NCBI RefSeq assembly: GCF_026210795.1
Contig: NC_089459.1
Coordinates: 620,001 to 684,000 of the forward strand
From: Rhizophagus irregularis
Lineage: Eukaryota > Glomeromycota > Glomeromycetes > Glomerales > Glomeraceae
Direction of reading: 5' to 3'
Length of the DNA: 64,000 nt
Shown here piece by piece: positions 11,901 to 23,538 of this stretch (the stretch's first letter is position 1; every line of letters starts with the position of its first letter). A program made the translations under genes and the position numbers. The notes under the pieces were generated by a model. That model was given only the letters and a program-made list of their open reading frames with translations, was not told where the DNA came from and ran no database searches.

Positions 11901-14245
11901 GTCTAAAAGTATTCCCTCGTTCAAGTATTGATGGTCAAATATGCAATGAAAATTAAACTTATACACAAATAAAAATAGTTTCTCGGAAATACATACATTG
12001 CTATAACTATCTAAATTAACTATCTAGATTCCGTCATTTCAGCAAATTTTATAAGATATCCGTCATTTTCGGTAGGATATAAAACTACATCAATGTTGCC
12101 CGAATCTAACTATATGATTTTATGACTTACCGAATGTGTCGAGTGTCGAGTGTCTTTTAGCATTAGACGTTAATAAAAAGGTTTATAAATTTGTTGGATA
12201 ATATACGCTAAAGTCTGATTTATAAAGTAAATTTGCCTCAATTTCCAAAGTAATTTGCTATAAAGACAATATTAGGGATCGGAATCGATTCTCGAGAATC
12301 TATATTTTTTACACATTGATAATCCAGAATTCCACTTCATAAAAACTTATAATTCGACATTTTATTCCAATTCTAGAATAAATTCTCATTTTTTTTCAAT
12401 GTCACAATTATCACATGATCCCTCTATATCCTCACGGAAATATGTAGAATTTCAAATTCTAGATTCATCCGTTAGTTAATGATTCTATACTACAGTATTG
12501 TTCTATTTATCTAGTAATTTTTGCGAATTTTTATATAACGAATAACTTGCTATAATAAAGAAAATTTCAGGTGCAAATTTCTTTTAATAAAATAACCCTT
12601 AGTATAGTGAATTTCTCACTATATTATAACGAATTTTAATCTCCAGCCCATGGGAACTGTATACTATGATTGCTATTCCACTTTTATATCTTATCGTACC
12701 ACTGTTGTTGATAACTGTTTCGCATTAATATTGTTGTCCAACAACAACCTTTCTTTCTCCTCCGTGTCCAAGGGATTATACACTCCGTCTGTACCTTTGA
12801 ATCGGTATAGGTTTATATGCTATGTATAGTACAACCTTCTTAAATAAATACACATTCTGTTTAAATCCCTAACCATGTCGTGCCTCAGATGACGATTGTA
12901 TCATATTATAATTTTAAAAAGAAGTTATGACTGCTGGAAAAAGCTTAATTTTATTGTATTACAGATTATTCACATAATTGATATCTGAGGCGCGTCATTA
13001 TCACAACATAATTTTTTCGATCGTAATTTCTCAACCTTCTCAAAGAAGATAGTTAATCTTCGAGACCTAAAATTAGTTAGTTCAAATACTATTATGTAAC
13101 ACGAAATTGATAAATATATCATTATAATGAATTTTGTTTTGCTGGCAAAAAAATAACGTACTGTTTAATTTATATTGGGAAGTACATGTACGTTGACAAT
13201 CCAGAAGAAAAAAAAGTGTGTACAGATAAAGAAATTATGAAGAAGAAAAATTTTGTTAATCGCGCTTTTTTATATCTTTCGATTTGGTAAGCGTGACGTT
13301 AAAATAAACTAAGACCAAAATAATGGTGACCTTCCGTTTCATTACCTGTATTTACTAGTTATATTATTAAGTATGGGTAAATGCGCGCGACCTGACTTTG
13401 ATGCAATATGATAATATGATGTAATTGTGTAACGATACATCCTTATATGCACAGTTTGGTAAGGGGTTTATTTTTTTTTTTTGATCTAAATAATAACCAA
13501 ATAATAATAAATATCGCAAAGTGTTGATCAAGTTATTAATTGTTTTTTTCGAAATTGTGCCACCCCCTTATAATCACAAATGAAAAACTAAAAATTACTT
13601 GCAATTATTATGAATTCTTTTTTTTTTGTGACTTGGTAAATTTACTATATAAGTAAAAGATTATTGTAACATGATATGTTTTTTATATTTTTAGCAAATT
13701 TTCCGAAAAAAAAGAAAAGATTTCGGTGATTAATGATAATTTAAATCCTCTTTTTATTTATTTTTTTTTAAAAAAAAAAATAACAAAAGTAAGTAATTCC
13801 CAATTTAATTGTTTGTGATTAGAACATATAGGGGGTCGTAACACAGAATCAGATAAGAAGGATTAGTAATTTAACTCCACGTAAGATAAAAAAAAAAACG
13901 AGTACTGCGCCACGGACATTTTTGTGACTGTGAGACGGAAATTTAAGTTTAAAAACTTAAATATTGAACTATACCAAACTTTTACTCGATCTTCTTTTGA
14001 TTGTAACATTGTAAGATTCGGGGTATTTGCGTAATTTTAAGAATTATATTTGATTCGCATTCTAAACCTGTCTTAAAGTTTTTTAAATGTTGTAATACAT
14101 GTGTTTACATATTTATTTGTAATGTCACAATGCGCCATGATTTTTTTTTTAAAAAAAAAACCTTCCTTTTGATATCACTATTACCACGATACAAAAAACA
14201 TTTAAATAATTTCCTTTTCTCTTTATTTTATACAAATAACAAAAA
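8989..14245. other. Gene-poor AT-rich stretch with simple repeats
   Basis: No gene with supportable exons is seen on either strand. It contains T-run/A-run blocks (9224-9244, 13761-13780, 14141-14160), the short tandem repeat at 10310-10460, several homopolymers, and a palindrome-like TTGTTGTCCAACAACAA near 12732-12750. ORFs of 60-80 codons at 10929-11371 have no recognisable motifs. Confidence 0.5.
10310..10460 (+). repeat. Short degenerate tandem repeat (ACGAATTnnnCTTTTT type)
   Basis: Units of about 14-22 bp read TTTTTACGAATTAGGAC, then TTTTTACGAATTTTC, TTTTTATGAATTTTC, TTTTTATGAATTATC and so on, at least eight copies with drift. It ends in a TA repeat (10469-10496). Confidence 0.75.
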
Positions 14246-15353
14246 ATGGGGAAAATTCATTCAAAATTTCCAAATTATTATGATAATCATGTACTGAATG
14301 ATGATGAAAAATATAATCTGCATTTAAGACATCATCTTGTAAGAGAAATTTTTAAAGGAAATTTTTCTTCACCTGTACATAATATTCTTACAGGATGGAG
14401 TGCAAGAGTCCTTCATGTAAAGTTAGTTGATTTAAAACCTTATGTCAAAAAAAAAAACGTTCATTAAAAATTGCAGTAGCTTAAATTTTTTTTTTTATAT
14501 AATTTTTTTAGTAGTATATTAGGAACATGGTTGGCTGAAATGAGTGCGAATTATCCCGGATGTACATACATAGGGGTGAATTCTATATCTTCGGATGAAG
14601 ATGGAAAACCATTTGATGTTGAATTCATTAAATCGGACATTCAGAATGAGGGACTTCCCTATGACGATAATAGATTTGATTTTATCGTTATTAGATTTTG
14701 TGCATGGGAATATTCTGAATCCGAATGGAAAGATATAATAAAAGAATTAATCAGGTGTTTGAAACCTGGCGGTTGGGTCGAGGTTTGTAACAAAAATAAA
14801 GAATTTTTTTTTTATTAACATGTTTCTCTTTTTTAAAAGTAGAAAAAAAAAAATTTAAAATTCCTATTGTCTGAATTTAGATTACGGACTTTGGCATGGA
14901 TTTTCAGAATCCGGGACCAAAGCTGATAAATTTTTTAAATAATTGTAAGTAATAATTTAATAGAAGCTAAATTTTTCATTTTTTTAAAAATAATAATAAT
15001 AATATAAAATTCTTTTTTTTAATCATATGATAGTAACCAATATTAAATGTACGAAAGATAAAAATATTAATGTGGTTAATAAATATGAAGAATTTTTAAT
15101 GGAAACAAACGAAATGGAAAATATTCAAAAACAAACAGAATATTTACCAATTGGTGAACATGGTGAAAAACTTGGTGAAACTGCTTTACAATTTGCTCAT
15201 GATAATATTAATATGTATTTACCACGTTATGCAAAATTCATGGGAATGCAACTTAAAGATATTCCATGCATCGCTGATACACTTTGTGAAGAAGCAAATG
15301 AAAATAATACTATGGTTCCTATTACTCGTGTTTTCGCACAAAAAATATTATGA
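14246..15353 (+). CDS. SAM-dependent methyltransferase-like protein (copy 2), four exons
   Basis: Exons 14246-14421, 14512-14782, 14881-14944, 15034-15353 join in phase to 276 aa. The first donor is a less usual GTTAGT. With it the motif I region reads VLHVNSILGTWLAEM, which lines up residue for residue with the usual VLDxGCGxGTWLxEM. Other class I methyltransferase marks follow: an acidic strand-2 loop, FIKSDIQNEGLPYDDNRFDFIVIRF, the post-motif block IIKELIRCLKPGGWVEI, DFGMDFQNPGPK, and the C-terminal IGEHGEKLGETALQF. As in copy 1 the motif I Asp is His, and two motif I glycines are lost, so it may bind cofactor poorly or not at all. It has fewer introns than copy 1 and lies head to head with it, 5.3 kb apart. 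The substrate is unknown. Confidence 0.8.
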
Positions 15354-15686
15354 TTATTATGATTATTTAATTTATTATAATGATAATAATTTATCAGTTT
15401 TTTTTTTAGTTTTTCTTAAAGCATATACATAATATATATTATTATAATTATTTATAATTTATCATATAAAATTATTTTAATAATAAATCATATAAGAAAT
15501 AGATAATTGATGTCACAATATGACATTTTGAGGCTGATCGACCGTGCCTTTTTACGCCAGTGGCTTTTACCGCTTTCCGTATATAATAAATATGCTCTTA
15601 CCGTAAACGTGCTTTGTCCCGTCAAAAAAGCTTTAAATATTTAAATTTTTTCACAGTCACAAATAACGGACTATAATTAATAAATC

Positions 15687-16261
15687 ATGAATAAATTATT
15701 TTCCATCACATTTCTCTTACTTCTCTTTGCCCTTGTCACTACATCATCTTCTAATCTAATTCCTCGACAATTAAGTCAATTCCAATTATGTGATAGTGGG
15801 AAAACATATCCATTATCCATTACAACACTTACTTATACTCCTAATCCAATAGTTCTTGGTCAAAATTTAACACTAAAAATAGTAGGAACATCGCAAGTTC
15901 AAGTTGATCAAAATTCAAACTTAAAAGTTCAAGGGACCGGTCTTCTCTCATTTCTTGTTTATAATATTGATTTTTGTAACGAACTTCTTGCCCCTAACGT
16001 GCCTAGTGGTTCACAATTATGCCCCATTCCTGTTGGTAATTTTGATTATGATATTACTGTTACTGTACCTAATAGACCGGAACTTAAACCCTTCAATGGA
16101 GTTACTGTGAGAATTACTCGTAAGTATTTACTGTATAAGAGTATTGATTTTTGTACATTAATATTTATATATTAATTTTTTTTATTGATTTATTATAAGT
16201 TATAAATCCGGATGCTACAGAGTTGATATGTTTAGAAGGTCCAATTCAATTAACTTCATGA
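15687..16261 (+). CDS. Secreted ML-domain (MD-2-related lipid recognition) protein
   Basis: Exons 15687-16119 and 16200-16261 join in phase to 164 aa. The first about 22 residues form a clear signal peptide (MNKLFSITFLLLLFALV...). The mature part has the pattern of fungal NPC2/phosphatidylglycerol-transfer-like ML proteins: an early Cys in FQLCDSG, then LTYTPNPIVLGQNLTLKIVG, a central Cys (DFCNELL), Cys in QLCPIPVGNFDYDITVTVP, and a last Cys in the second exon (TELICLEG). These cysteines usually form the disulfides of the lipid-binding beta sandwich. The length fits the family. The likely role is binding or transfer of sterol or phospholipid in vacuole, secretory path or outside the cell; this is inferred from family. 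Confidence 0.85.
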
Positions 16262-18404
16262 ATGTACATATAGAAATTTTGAAATTTGTAATTACATCAT
16301 CCAAATAAATCTGAAATAGATTATGAATCTTTAGAAACAGATGTACTATTAGTCACCATACAAAAAAAAAAAATTTTTTTGCATATACTTTTTATTTTTT
16401 TAAAAATCGTCTTAAAGATACAATATTTTTGTAATCAATTGAATTTTGATTTTTGATATTTTATGCTTCAAAAAATGGCTTAAAGCAAGTTTCATTTCGC
16501 TTTATTCGATCTGAAAATAATAATACCAGTATACAGGATTAGAAGCCCGGATTAAATATCTGTTCAAAATAATTAAAAAGCCAGTTTAACAAAAATTTCA
16601 AGCATAGCCACACACACGGTCATTCGACCTATAATTTAGTTTTTTTTTCAGATACTACGAAAGATTTTATAACACTGATGATGCAGAATTCGTGATTTTT
16701 GGAATGTAATAATCGATAATTATACGAATAAGTTTCATTGCGACTACGAGTGACGTTTTTGATGTGAGAATGATTCACTGTATATTTATGAATATACTGC
16801 GCCTAATAAAATTCCTAATTGTATAGAATTAGGGTAGTAAAAAATTTTTCATTAATTAATATGTATATAAATTTTTCATAAAAATTTTATTGACAACCTT
16901 ATTGTATATCAGAGATGATAGAGATATCGTATCATTTTACTAAATTTATTAATTGAATAATACTATTTTTTTTTTCACATAGTTAATATTATTATGAACA
17001 CGGTAATACCGTATATACAGTATGTATTATCAAATTTCATATAAACACATACTCATGTAATAATTACTACGAATCGTCGAATCGTCGGACTAAGTTCGAT
17101 ATACTGTGATACGTACGTATATCTTTATTTATGCGATATTACTCTTCGATCCTTCATATAAAATGTCACACAGCAGTTAATTGATGAAAATCTTAAAGGT
17201 CAAAGTGATATCAAATATTACAATGAAAGAAAAACTCATTAAAATAATTATTGTTTTATATTTGAGTTACTGTACATAGATCTACGGACAAAATTATATT
17301 ATATATGCTGCTTACAATAATATGTCAAATATGATATACTGACAGACAAATCATCCAACTTCAGTTTTTATATTCGTTCAAGTATATTTGACCGTGTGGA
17401 GAGTTGGTTGTACCTTACCTTCACTATACTTGATGAAATATAATAGAAGGAAAAGGAAGAAGAGAAAGAGGTAATTTTTTGCAATTTGCTTCGCTGCGAA
17501 CTATTAAATAGTGATCTGGTGTAATAATAATAATAATAAATGATGAGTCACATATTTTCGGTCACACAATTTATTAAGATCTTTGTGTTTGTAAGTGCTA
17601 TATTGAGTCGCACTGACTGCTGTTATTTTAGAAGAAAATCCTTTTTATTCATAATCATGTAAATGAATGGCAACGTGGCAAATGATCATGTAAAGATTGC
17701 AATGAAAATGGAGCGTAATAGTTTCTTTCGTCCCAAGTTGAAATTTTTGTTCGTCCTCAATTTAGACGACACAAGTTAGGATAAATATTTTATTTTCGTC
17801 CCCAGATGAATATTTATCTTTCTCAAGTTCGATTAACAAATAGATTTCATAGTACATGCGTATTTTTGATGTTTCTAAGTTCCTTTGTCGTCGTTTCACT
17901 CATTTGATGTTTTCGTGGTGGTGGTGTGATGGTTAGTCGATACGGTGATCGATGTGGGGACTGGTGGTTGATGTGGTGGTCGATACGAAATTCTGATTAT
18001 TGGCATCGTTGACAATTTTAGTATTTATTCTAACGAAATTGTTAGTTCAAAATCAAAGTGTGATGTTCATTTATGATTATCAAATATATCAAAGAATTTC
18101 ATCGTTTTAAAAAAAAGAATCAAAAAACTGTTTTGCTGAAAAAGGAAGGTTATTTCATTTTAAATTCAAATTATTCACCTAAATTTTTGAGATATTTTTC
18201 TATATATTATAGTAACTTTTTAAGATAAATGAAATATTTCTATTTTCTAATATTTTTTTTTTTATATATTTTTATAAAAGCTGGCTTAACAAAATTACAA
18301 TCCTGTGACATTTATTACAAAAATTTTTTAGAAAATCGTTATCGTTATTAAAAGTGTTATTGAAATTATTGAATTAGCTTATCAAAAGTATCTTATAAAT
18401 TATG
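16262..18404. other. AT-rich intergenic stretch
   Basis: No supportable gene. It contains an A-run followed by a T-run (about 16364-16380) and, at 17911-17993, a G-rich stretch of short repeated words (GGTGGT, GTCGATACG, GATCGATGTGG). Confidence 0.5.
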
Positions 18405-18414
18405 GGGTCAATAA

Positions 18415-18579
18415 CTTGATCAGCCTCGTTTAAAATTTCTTACCTTTAATCCATCTATCTTAGAAATGATTTTAAACGAGACTATTTTATATTATTATGA
18501 AATTATCGCTTGGAAAGATTTATTAAATTGGGCATTTGGTCAACTTCAACAAGATATAACAAAAGTGAATTTACGGTGA
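18415..18579 (+). pseudogene. Fragment of a BTB-type gene (BACK-like domain)
   Basis: One frame reads KFLTFNPSILEMILNE followed by TILYYYEIIAWKDLLNWAFGQ, then a stop at 18577-18579. The pattern (L.L...LLE..L....E...W..L..WA..Q) matches the region following the BTB domain in the large BTB/Kelch/TLDc families of Glomeromycotina. No BTB domain or other exons are found around it, and upstream frames hold stops, so it looks like a relic. The assignment rests on pattern only. Confidence 0.45.
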
Positions 18580-18835
18580 AAAGAAGATTAAGTAGATTTA
18601 CTTCATTTATAATATAACTTCGAATTTAAAAATATATCATAGTAGATAAAAGATTTGGATATAACCTTGTCGAAAATAACGATATGATTCAGATATAATT
18701 ACATATACAGTATATTTTTTGCTAGTTGGGATTTAAAAGAAAAATAAATTACATTATATCGCGAGAAATATCCCATATAGTTATAGTTTACTTTATCGTG
18801 CTAGTAGGGATGGTAGCATTTCATAAAAAATGAGA

Positions 18836-18973
18836 TACCGTATTCATCGGAAAATAAGCACCCCCCGAAAATAACCAACATGGGCGGAATATGGCATTTT
18901 TTGGCCCGCATTACTAAATCATGGCCTGCATTACGTGCAAAAAGTTGTTGCTTATTTTCGGATGAATACGGTA
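18836..18973. mobile_element. MITE with 25-bp terminal inverted repeats
   Basis: The left end TACCGTATTCATCGGAAAAT (18836 on) and the right end, read on the other strand, agree at 24 of 25 positions. The element is about 138 bp, flanked by and ending in TA, as in Tc1/mariner-type MITEs. The centre is richer in G and C (TGGGCGGAATATGG, GGCCTGCATTACGTGC). There is no coding capacity. Confidence 0.8.
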
Positions 18974-19063
18974 ATAAATGATCTATCTACTATAGTTATA
19001 GCGAGAATTATATATTCAGAAAAAATAGTTGGAAGATATTAATCCACTTCAGAATCCCACAAT

Positions 19064-19460
19064 CCTGACAAATCATAATCCTGAAACTTCAAAATCCCGT
19101 AATCACATTATTCCCGACATTCATTATCCCGATTGATATATCCTTAAGAAATATTTAATTTTTACAATAAAACAATGTTAAAAAAAAATCATTACATATT
19201 AATAAAAATATTAATTGTTACTTAAATTTTGCAATGTATTATTAAATATTAATAAAAAAGATAATAAAAACATTTATTTTTGTTAAAATTATTAAATATT
19301 AAAAAAAATTATTAATTTTTTACAATAAAAACTGTAATTTTGCGATATATTTTAAAAATTATTACATATTTATTACAAAATATTACAATAATATTACGTC
19401 TATAAAAAAAGTAAAAAAAAAAAAGTGGATTTTGAAGTTTCGGGATTATGATTTGTCAGG
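19064..19460. mobile_element. MITE-like element with 34-bp terminal inverted repeats
   Basis: CCTGACAAATCATAATCCTG...CAAAATCC at 19064-19097 is matched as an inverted copy at 19427-19460, 33 of 34 bases. Weaker similarity extends outwards a few bases (AATCCTGAC). The interior is AT-rich with repeated ATTATTAAATATTAATAAAA words and does not code. Confidence 0.8.
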
Positions 19461-19755
19461 ATTATCGAGCGTCGGGTGTTGTAGCGGGATCCTGATTGTA
19501 GGGATTTCGTAGTAAAACCGATTCTTTTAGTGGTTATAAGTCATTTTATTTTCTCATTTACAAACAAAAATAAACTCCAAACTGCAAAAGTAAGTTATTC
19601 TAATAGTGTAAAAGGTTTTGGGCTAGTATTTGATGAATTTATGATTTATTATGTTAAAATAGCTGGCTTGGCTATCCAATTACTTTAGAATATTCTCCTC
19701 GTCGTGATATATGGTACTGTATATAGATTAATTAAATTGTCAATTGTAATTATTC

Positions 19756-19916
19756 TTCACCGACAATTATTTTCCCGACAAATTCACCGACAGGGTCATT
19801 TTGCAGACGTTCTCACCGACAAGATTAGATTAGGGTTAGACTAAGGTTAGAATAAGGGGATTAGGATTTCAAAACTGTCAGTGAAATAATTGTCGGTGAA
19901 ATGTTTGTTGGTGAAT
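19756..19916. mobile_element. Small inverted-repeat element built from CACCGACAA words
   Basis: TTCACCGACAATTATTT at 19756-19772 is perfectly inverted at 19884-19900. Further copies of (A/T)CACCGACA occur at about 19783 and 19816, with partly matching inverted copies at 19874-19886 and 19906-19914. The middle (19824-19868) is a run of TTAG-type words (GATTAGGGTTAGACTAAGG...). It is probably a foldback or MITE relic. Confidence 0.65.
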
Positions 19917-19999
19917 TGAACCAGTCCCTTAATAGGTGGTGATTTCATACATTTGTAAATTTTTATTATGTTTGATTATCAAGGGGGACACAGTAAAGT

Positions 20000-20990
20000 A
20001 TGTTTAGTTTATTCATTAGTTACTTTATTTGCCGTAACAGTATCTATCTTAAGTCCGTTCAAATGGCTAGTAAATTTAAAAGAGAAATGACAGAAAGTCT
20101 TGATTACGAAATTCGTAGTACCATTCAGTTAATGAGAGGGACTGGAAAGAGAGTACAACGAAATTCTGAACAAATTCAAAAAACGTATTGTATATAGAAC
20201 GAAGCAGGAAATCACACCCTTCGCCCAGGAGGGAAAAACAATATTTTACACAAATTTCGTCCAATACCGATTATCACTATTTGGAATGCCTGGGCTCTTC
20301 TCTGGACTCACGCTTTCCGACCCCAAAGGAAAATGAAATTAAGTATGCAAATAAATAATAATCAACCAAATTAAAAATTGAGACCATCAACTGTGAATCT
20401 AACGTACTCGAAAGAGATTTCGAAACGAAAAGAAATGGTGGTGAGATTCATGATGGGCACATCAGTTCGTTATCCAATACGGATGAACAAAAAGTGTGCA
20501 CAATCGAGAGTAGAAAAAATGGAAACGTTACAATGGGCAGCAAATTATCGAGATGTCCTAACCAAAGAACAGCTGACCGGTGGAGACTATGATTGGACAG
20601 ACTTATATATATATATATACATATATATGCTCACCCTCTTCCTATCCCTGAACTTTCAAACACAATTGAGTGTCAAGGAACCGTGCGACATCTGTCAGTA
20701 TGTGATGAAACAAGTTTCATCTCATCGGGTAGCAACAATTCACTTATCTTAGTTGATACATTCGAGGAATCTGTTTGATCTCGAATTGCAACCATTATCG
20801 GTTGCAAGTTTCTCTCCAATAGTAATCCTAAAGAATTGGGTTTCTATATAGCAAATGCTGCAGAATTAGGCTTTGATCATATAATCTTCATCGGGGAGGT
20901 CGATTTTTTTTAGATTGTTATGGCCGTGTATTTTATTTGGGAAGACATGGGTCGAATGGCGTACCCGATTGAAGATATAGCATGGTTTGT
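20000..20990 (+). pseudogene. Decayed coding stretch, family not recognised
   Basis: Open stretches in changing plus frames have protein-like composition: MASKFKREMTESLDYEIRST (about 20064), RFMMGTSVRYPIRMNKKC (about 20444), TIECQGTVRHLSVCDETS (about 20665), and NPKELGFYIANAAELGFDHI with FIGEVDF (about 20822-20910), then IWEDMGRMAYPIEDIAWF (about 20940-20990). They are separated by stops, and a TA microsatellite lies at 20601-20625. I could not join them into one frame with good introns. It is either a pseudogene or a gene with many small exons that I failed to resolve. No function is claimed. Confidence 0.35.
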
Positions 20991-20999
20991 GGTATATGA

Positions 21000-22391
21000 A
21001 CTTATTGAGGAGCCTTAACGTACTATGTGTGCAAAAATGCTATAGCACATGTGTTAATTGTTGGTATTTTTTTTACTTAGTTTTTGTACTATTTTCTCTA
21101 GGTGTATATACCGATACAAAAGGAGGAAAGAAAAAAGAGTTCAAAGAAGTAAATTATATATAATATTATAAAAAAATTTACAACAGACAACGTAAATTAA
21201 TATAATTATGTATTGCATCATTTGGCATGTTTGGATCGTGGTTCGTGGGAAAATTGTTGGTGCATATTTTTAATATAGAAATTTAATTTTTTTTTGGTTC
21301 ATATTTTTTTTAACTCTTCCTGGGATATTAGCGGTATTGTCATTAATATCTTATTATTTTGCAAATATGAAAAAAAAAATTTCAAAATATGCGGATTATC
21401 CGTAAATTCAAAGAAATCCGAACATCAATATGCAAAATAGTAGCGCACATTTATTACATTTATTCAATTTGTTTAGTAATATATAGCGCACATCATCTAT
21501 AAAAATTTTCACACAATCAAAAATTACCATTTATGCTGGGTTTCCTTTGAACATTGTCCCGTAATCCTATTGACAAAATAAGTTGCGGATCGCTGTACTT
21601 TCCGGGTTAGCTGGATTGTCGGTAATATAAGTAAAATAATCATCGTCAAATAATAGAATTTATTATTTGTCATTATTATTAATTATTAAATAAGAAATTT
21701 TAATGATAGGAAAATTTTTAAATTAATATTTTTTAACAATAAATTAAAATTAATAAATTAATAGTACGAAAAAAAATAAAACCAGTAATTTCACCATTAA
21801 TATACTAGGTCTTGAAATTGCTTACATAATTAAACGAAAATGAAAAAAAAGTCCGAAATAAAAATTTCTTTCGATCGGGAAGACTATTATTTTCGGCAAA
21901 TATTGAAAATCTATGTAATTTAATAAGCAGTACAAATATTACATAACGTTACAATGAAAGAACACAATTTATTACCGTACTTACAAATGAATATTATAGG
22001 ATTACAAGATTACATTAAATTAAATTACGAATTTAAGTATCTACAAGTAATCTAATTTAGTGGTAGATTTTAGTTGAAGATCTTTTCTTATTAATAATTC
22101 GTAATTCGGGGTATTTCTATATATAGTACAAATTAATAACTACCCTGTTAAAAAAAAAAATCCATGTATAGATATATAATAATAATAATAATCGCATACT
22201 GTATACAATATAATTGTTAAGAGAGATAATATATATATTATAATTAATAAATAAATCATATGTACTAAATATTAGGTGCAGTCGGTCCGAAATAAATTTC
22301 TGTCGTTATATTTTTATAGCAAAGAATTCAAAAATTAATTGATTAACTTGGTCATAACGAGAAGTTGACCGAATTACGTAACTTACGTTAA
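21000..22391. other. AT-rich intergenic stretch
   Basis: I see no gene, only A and T runs, a short AAT repeat (22182-22192) and TA-rich words. Confidence 0.5.
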
Positions 22392-23538
22392 TCAATGCCA
22401 GGCATTTCTAATTTCTTTACTAAACCCAAAAATTAGAAAAGTGCAAATACCAATAACACTACCAGCCCAATCATTGAGATTTACTTTCTTTGAAAGTGAT
22501 TCATGGGTCAGAACACTTATTATAGTACCTATACTTCCTAAACAATGTATTAAAATAATACTTGAAGAAAGAATGGACATTCTAATTACAGCCTCTTTTG
22601 TCAAACTATATCTTTTTTGATCAAGATTGTTTTTAGTTTGTGAAAATTGTCGCGATATAGGAGATTGCGTTATTTGTGAATTTGGTGAATTAGGGAATGT
22701 TTGACTACTTTGACTAGTATCTTCATTTAATGAGAAATCTTTAAATCGATCCAAATGTTTATATAAAATATATGCTGAGCGTGCTGTAATAAAAAAGAAA
22801 AAAATTAATATATAATTAAAAAAAATTTTATCTCGTGTGATAATTAAAACTGAATAATTATAATTACCGCTGAAATACATTCCAGGGATACTTAATATAA
22901 AATTAGCACCAGAATATCCCAATAATCTAACCCATATAGGATTAGCCACATCACTATAGTGAAATTATCAAAAAAATTATCATGAATATATTTAAATAAA
23001 AGGTTATCATATAATAACAATAATGAAATAAATATCTTACCATTTTAGTTCTCTTGGAATTATGGCATCAGTTTTAAAACATACAATAAATAATGGTATA
23101 CCCATAATTAAAGGATATAATATTATTAACAAATAATAACCCTTTTTACTTTCAAAAAATGTTGAATGTTTGTGATTCATTAATAATGAATAAATCTCAT
23201 GTGAAAAACATATCGCTGACATTGAAGTTATATAACAAATAAACTGAACCTATTATATAAAAAATTGATTAATACAATAATAAAATACAAATTATTAAAT
23301 TATTAAGTCATAAACTTACCATGTATCCTTGGAAAAAACAAAAAGCTTTTGGGGCGGATGACAAATCATTCTTGAATATAACTCCGCTTAAAATATTACA
23401 ACATAATAAACAATAAGCACAACAGTATATACCAATCAATGGATTTTTTCTAAGTTTTAATAAAGAAAGTGCTATATAAATTGAGCATATGAATGATATT
23501 AAATAAACTATGTTAATTATCATTACACTTAGCCCCAT
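22392..23538 (-). CDS. Seven-helix receptor-like membrane protein (copy 1)
   Basis: Exons in coding order: 23538-23320, 23249-23041, 22953-22868, 22783-22392; phases join to 301 aa. Hydrophobic segments suggest seven helices: MIINIVYLISFICSIYIALS, LIGIYCCAYCLLCC, the exon 1/2 junction with VQFICYITSMSAICFS, YYLLIILYPLIMGIPLFIV, WVRLLGYSGANFILSIPGMYF, then after a hydrophilic Ser/Asn/Gln-rich loop (DTSQSSQTFPNSPNSQ...) MSILSSSIILIHCLGSIG and SVIGICTFLIFGFS. A conserved CD.(A/K)NP.WV.L.GY block follows loop 2. The layout fits a fungal G-protein-coupled receptor with its long third inner loop, but I cannot name the class or ligand. It is a paralog of 25215-26387, transcribed away from it; the 1.7 kb between them holds both upstream regions. 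Confidence 0.75.

Noticed and set aside
19824-19868. True telomere repeat
   Set aside because: Only scattered TTAGGG-like words inside a foldback element; no regular array.
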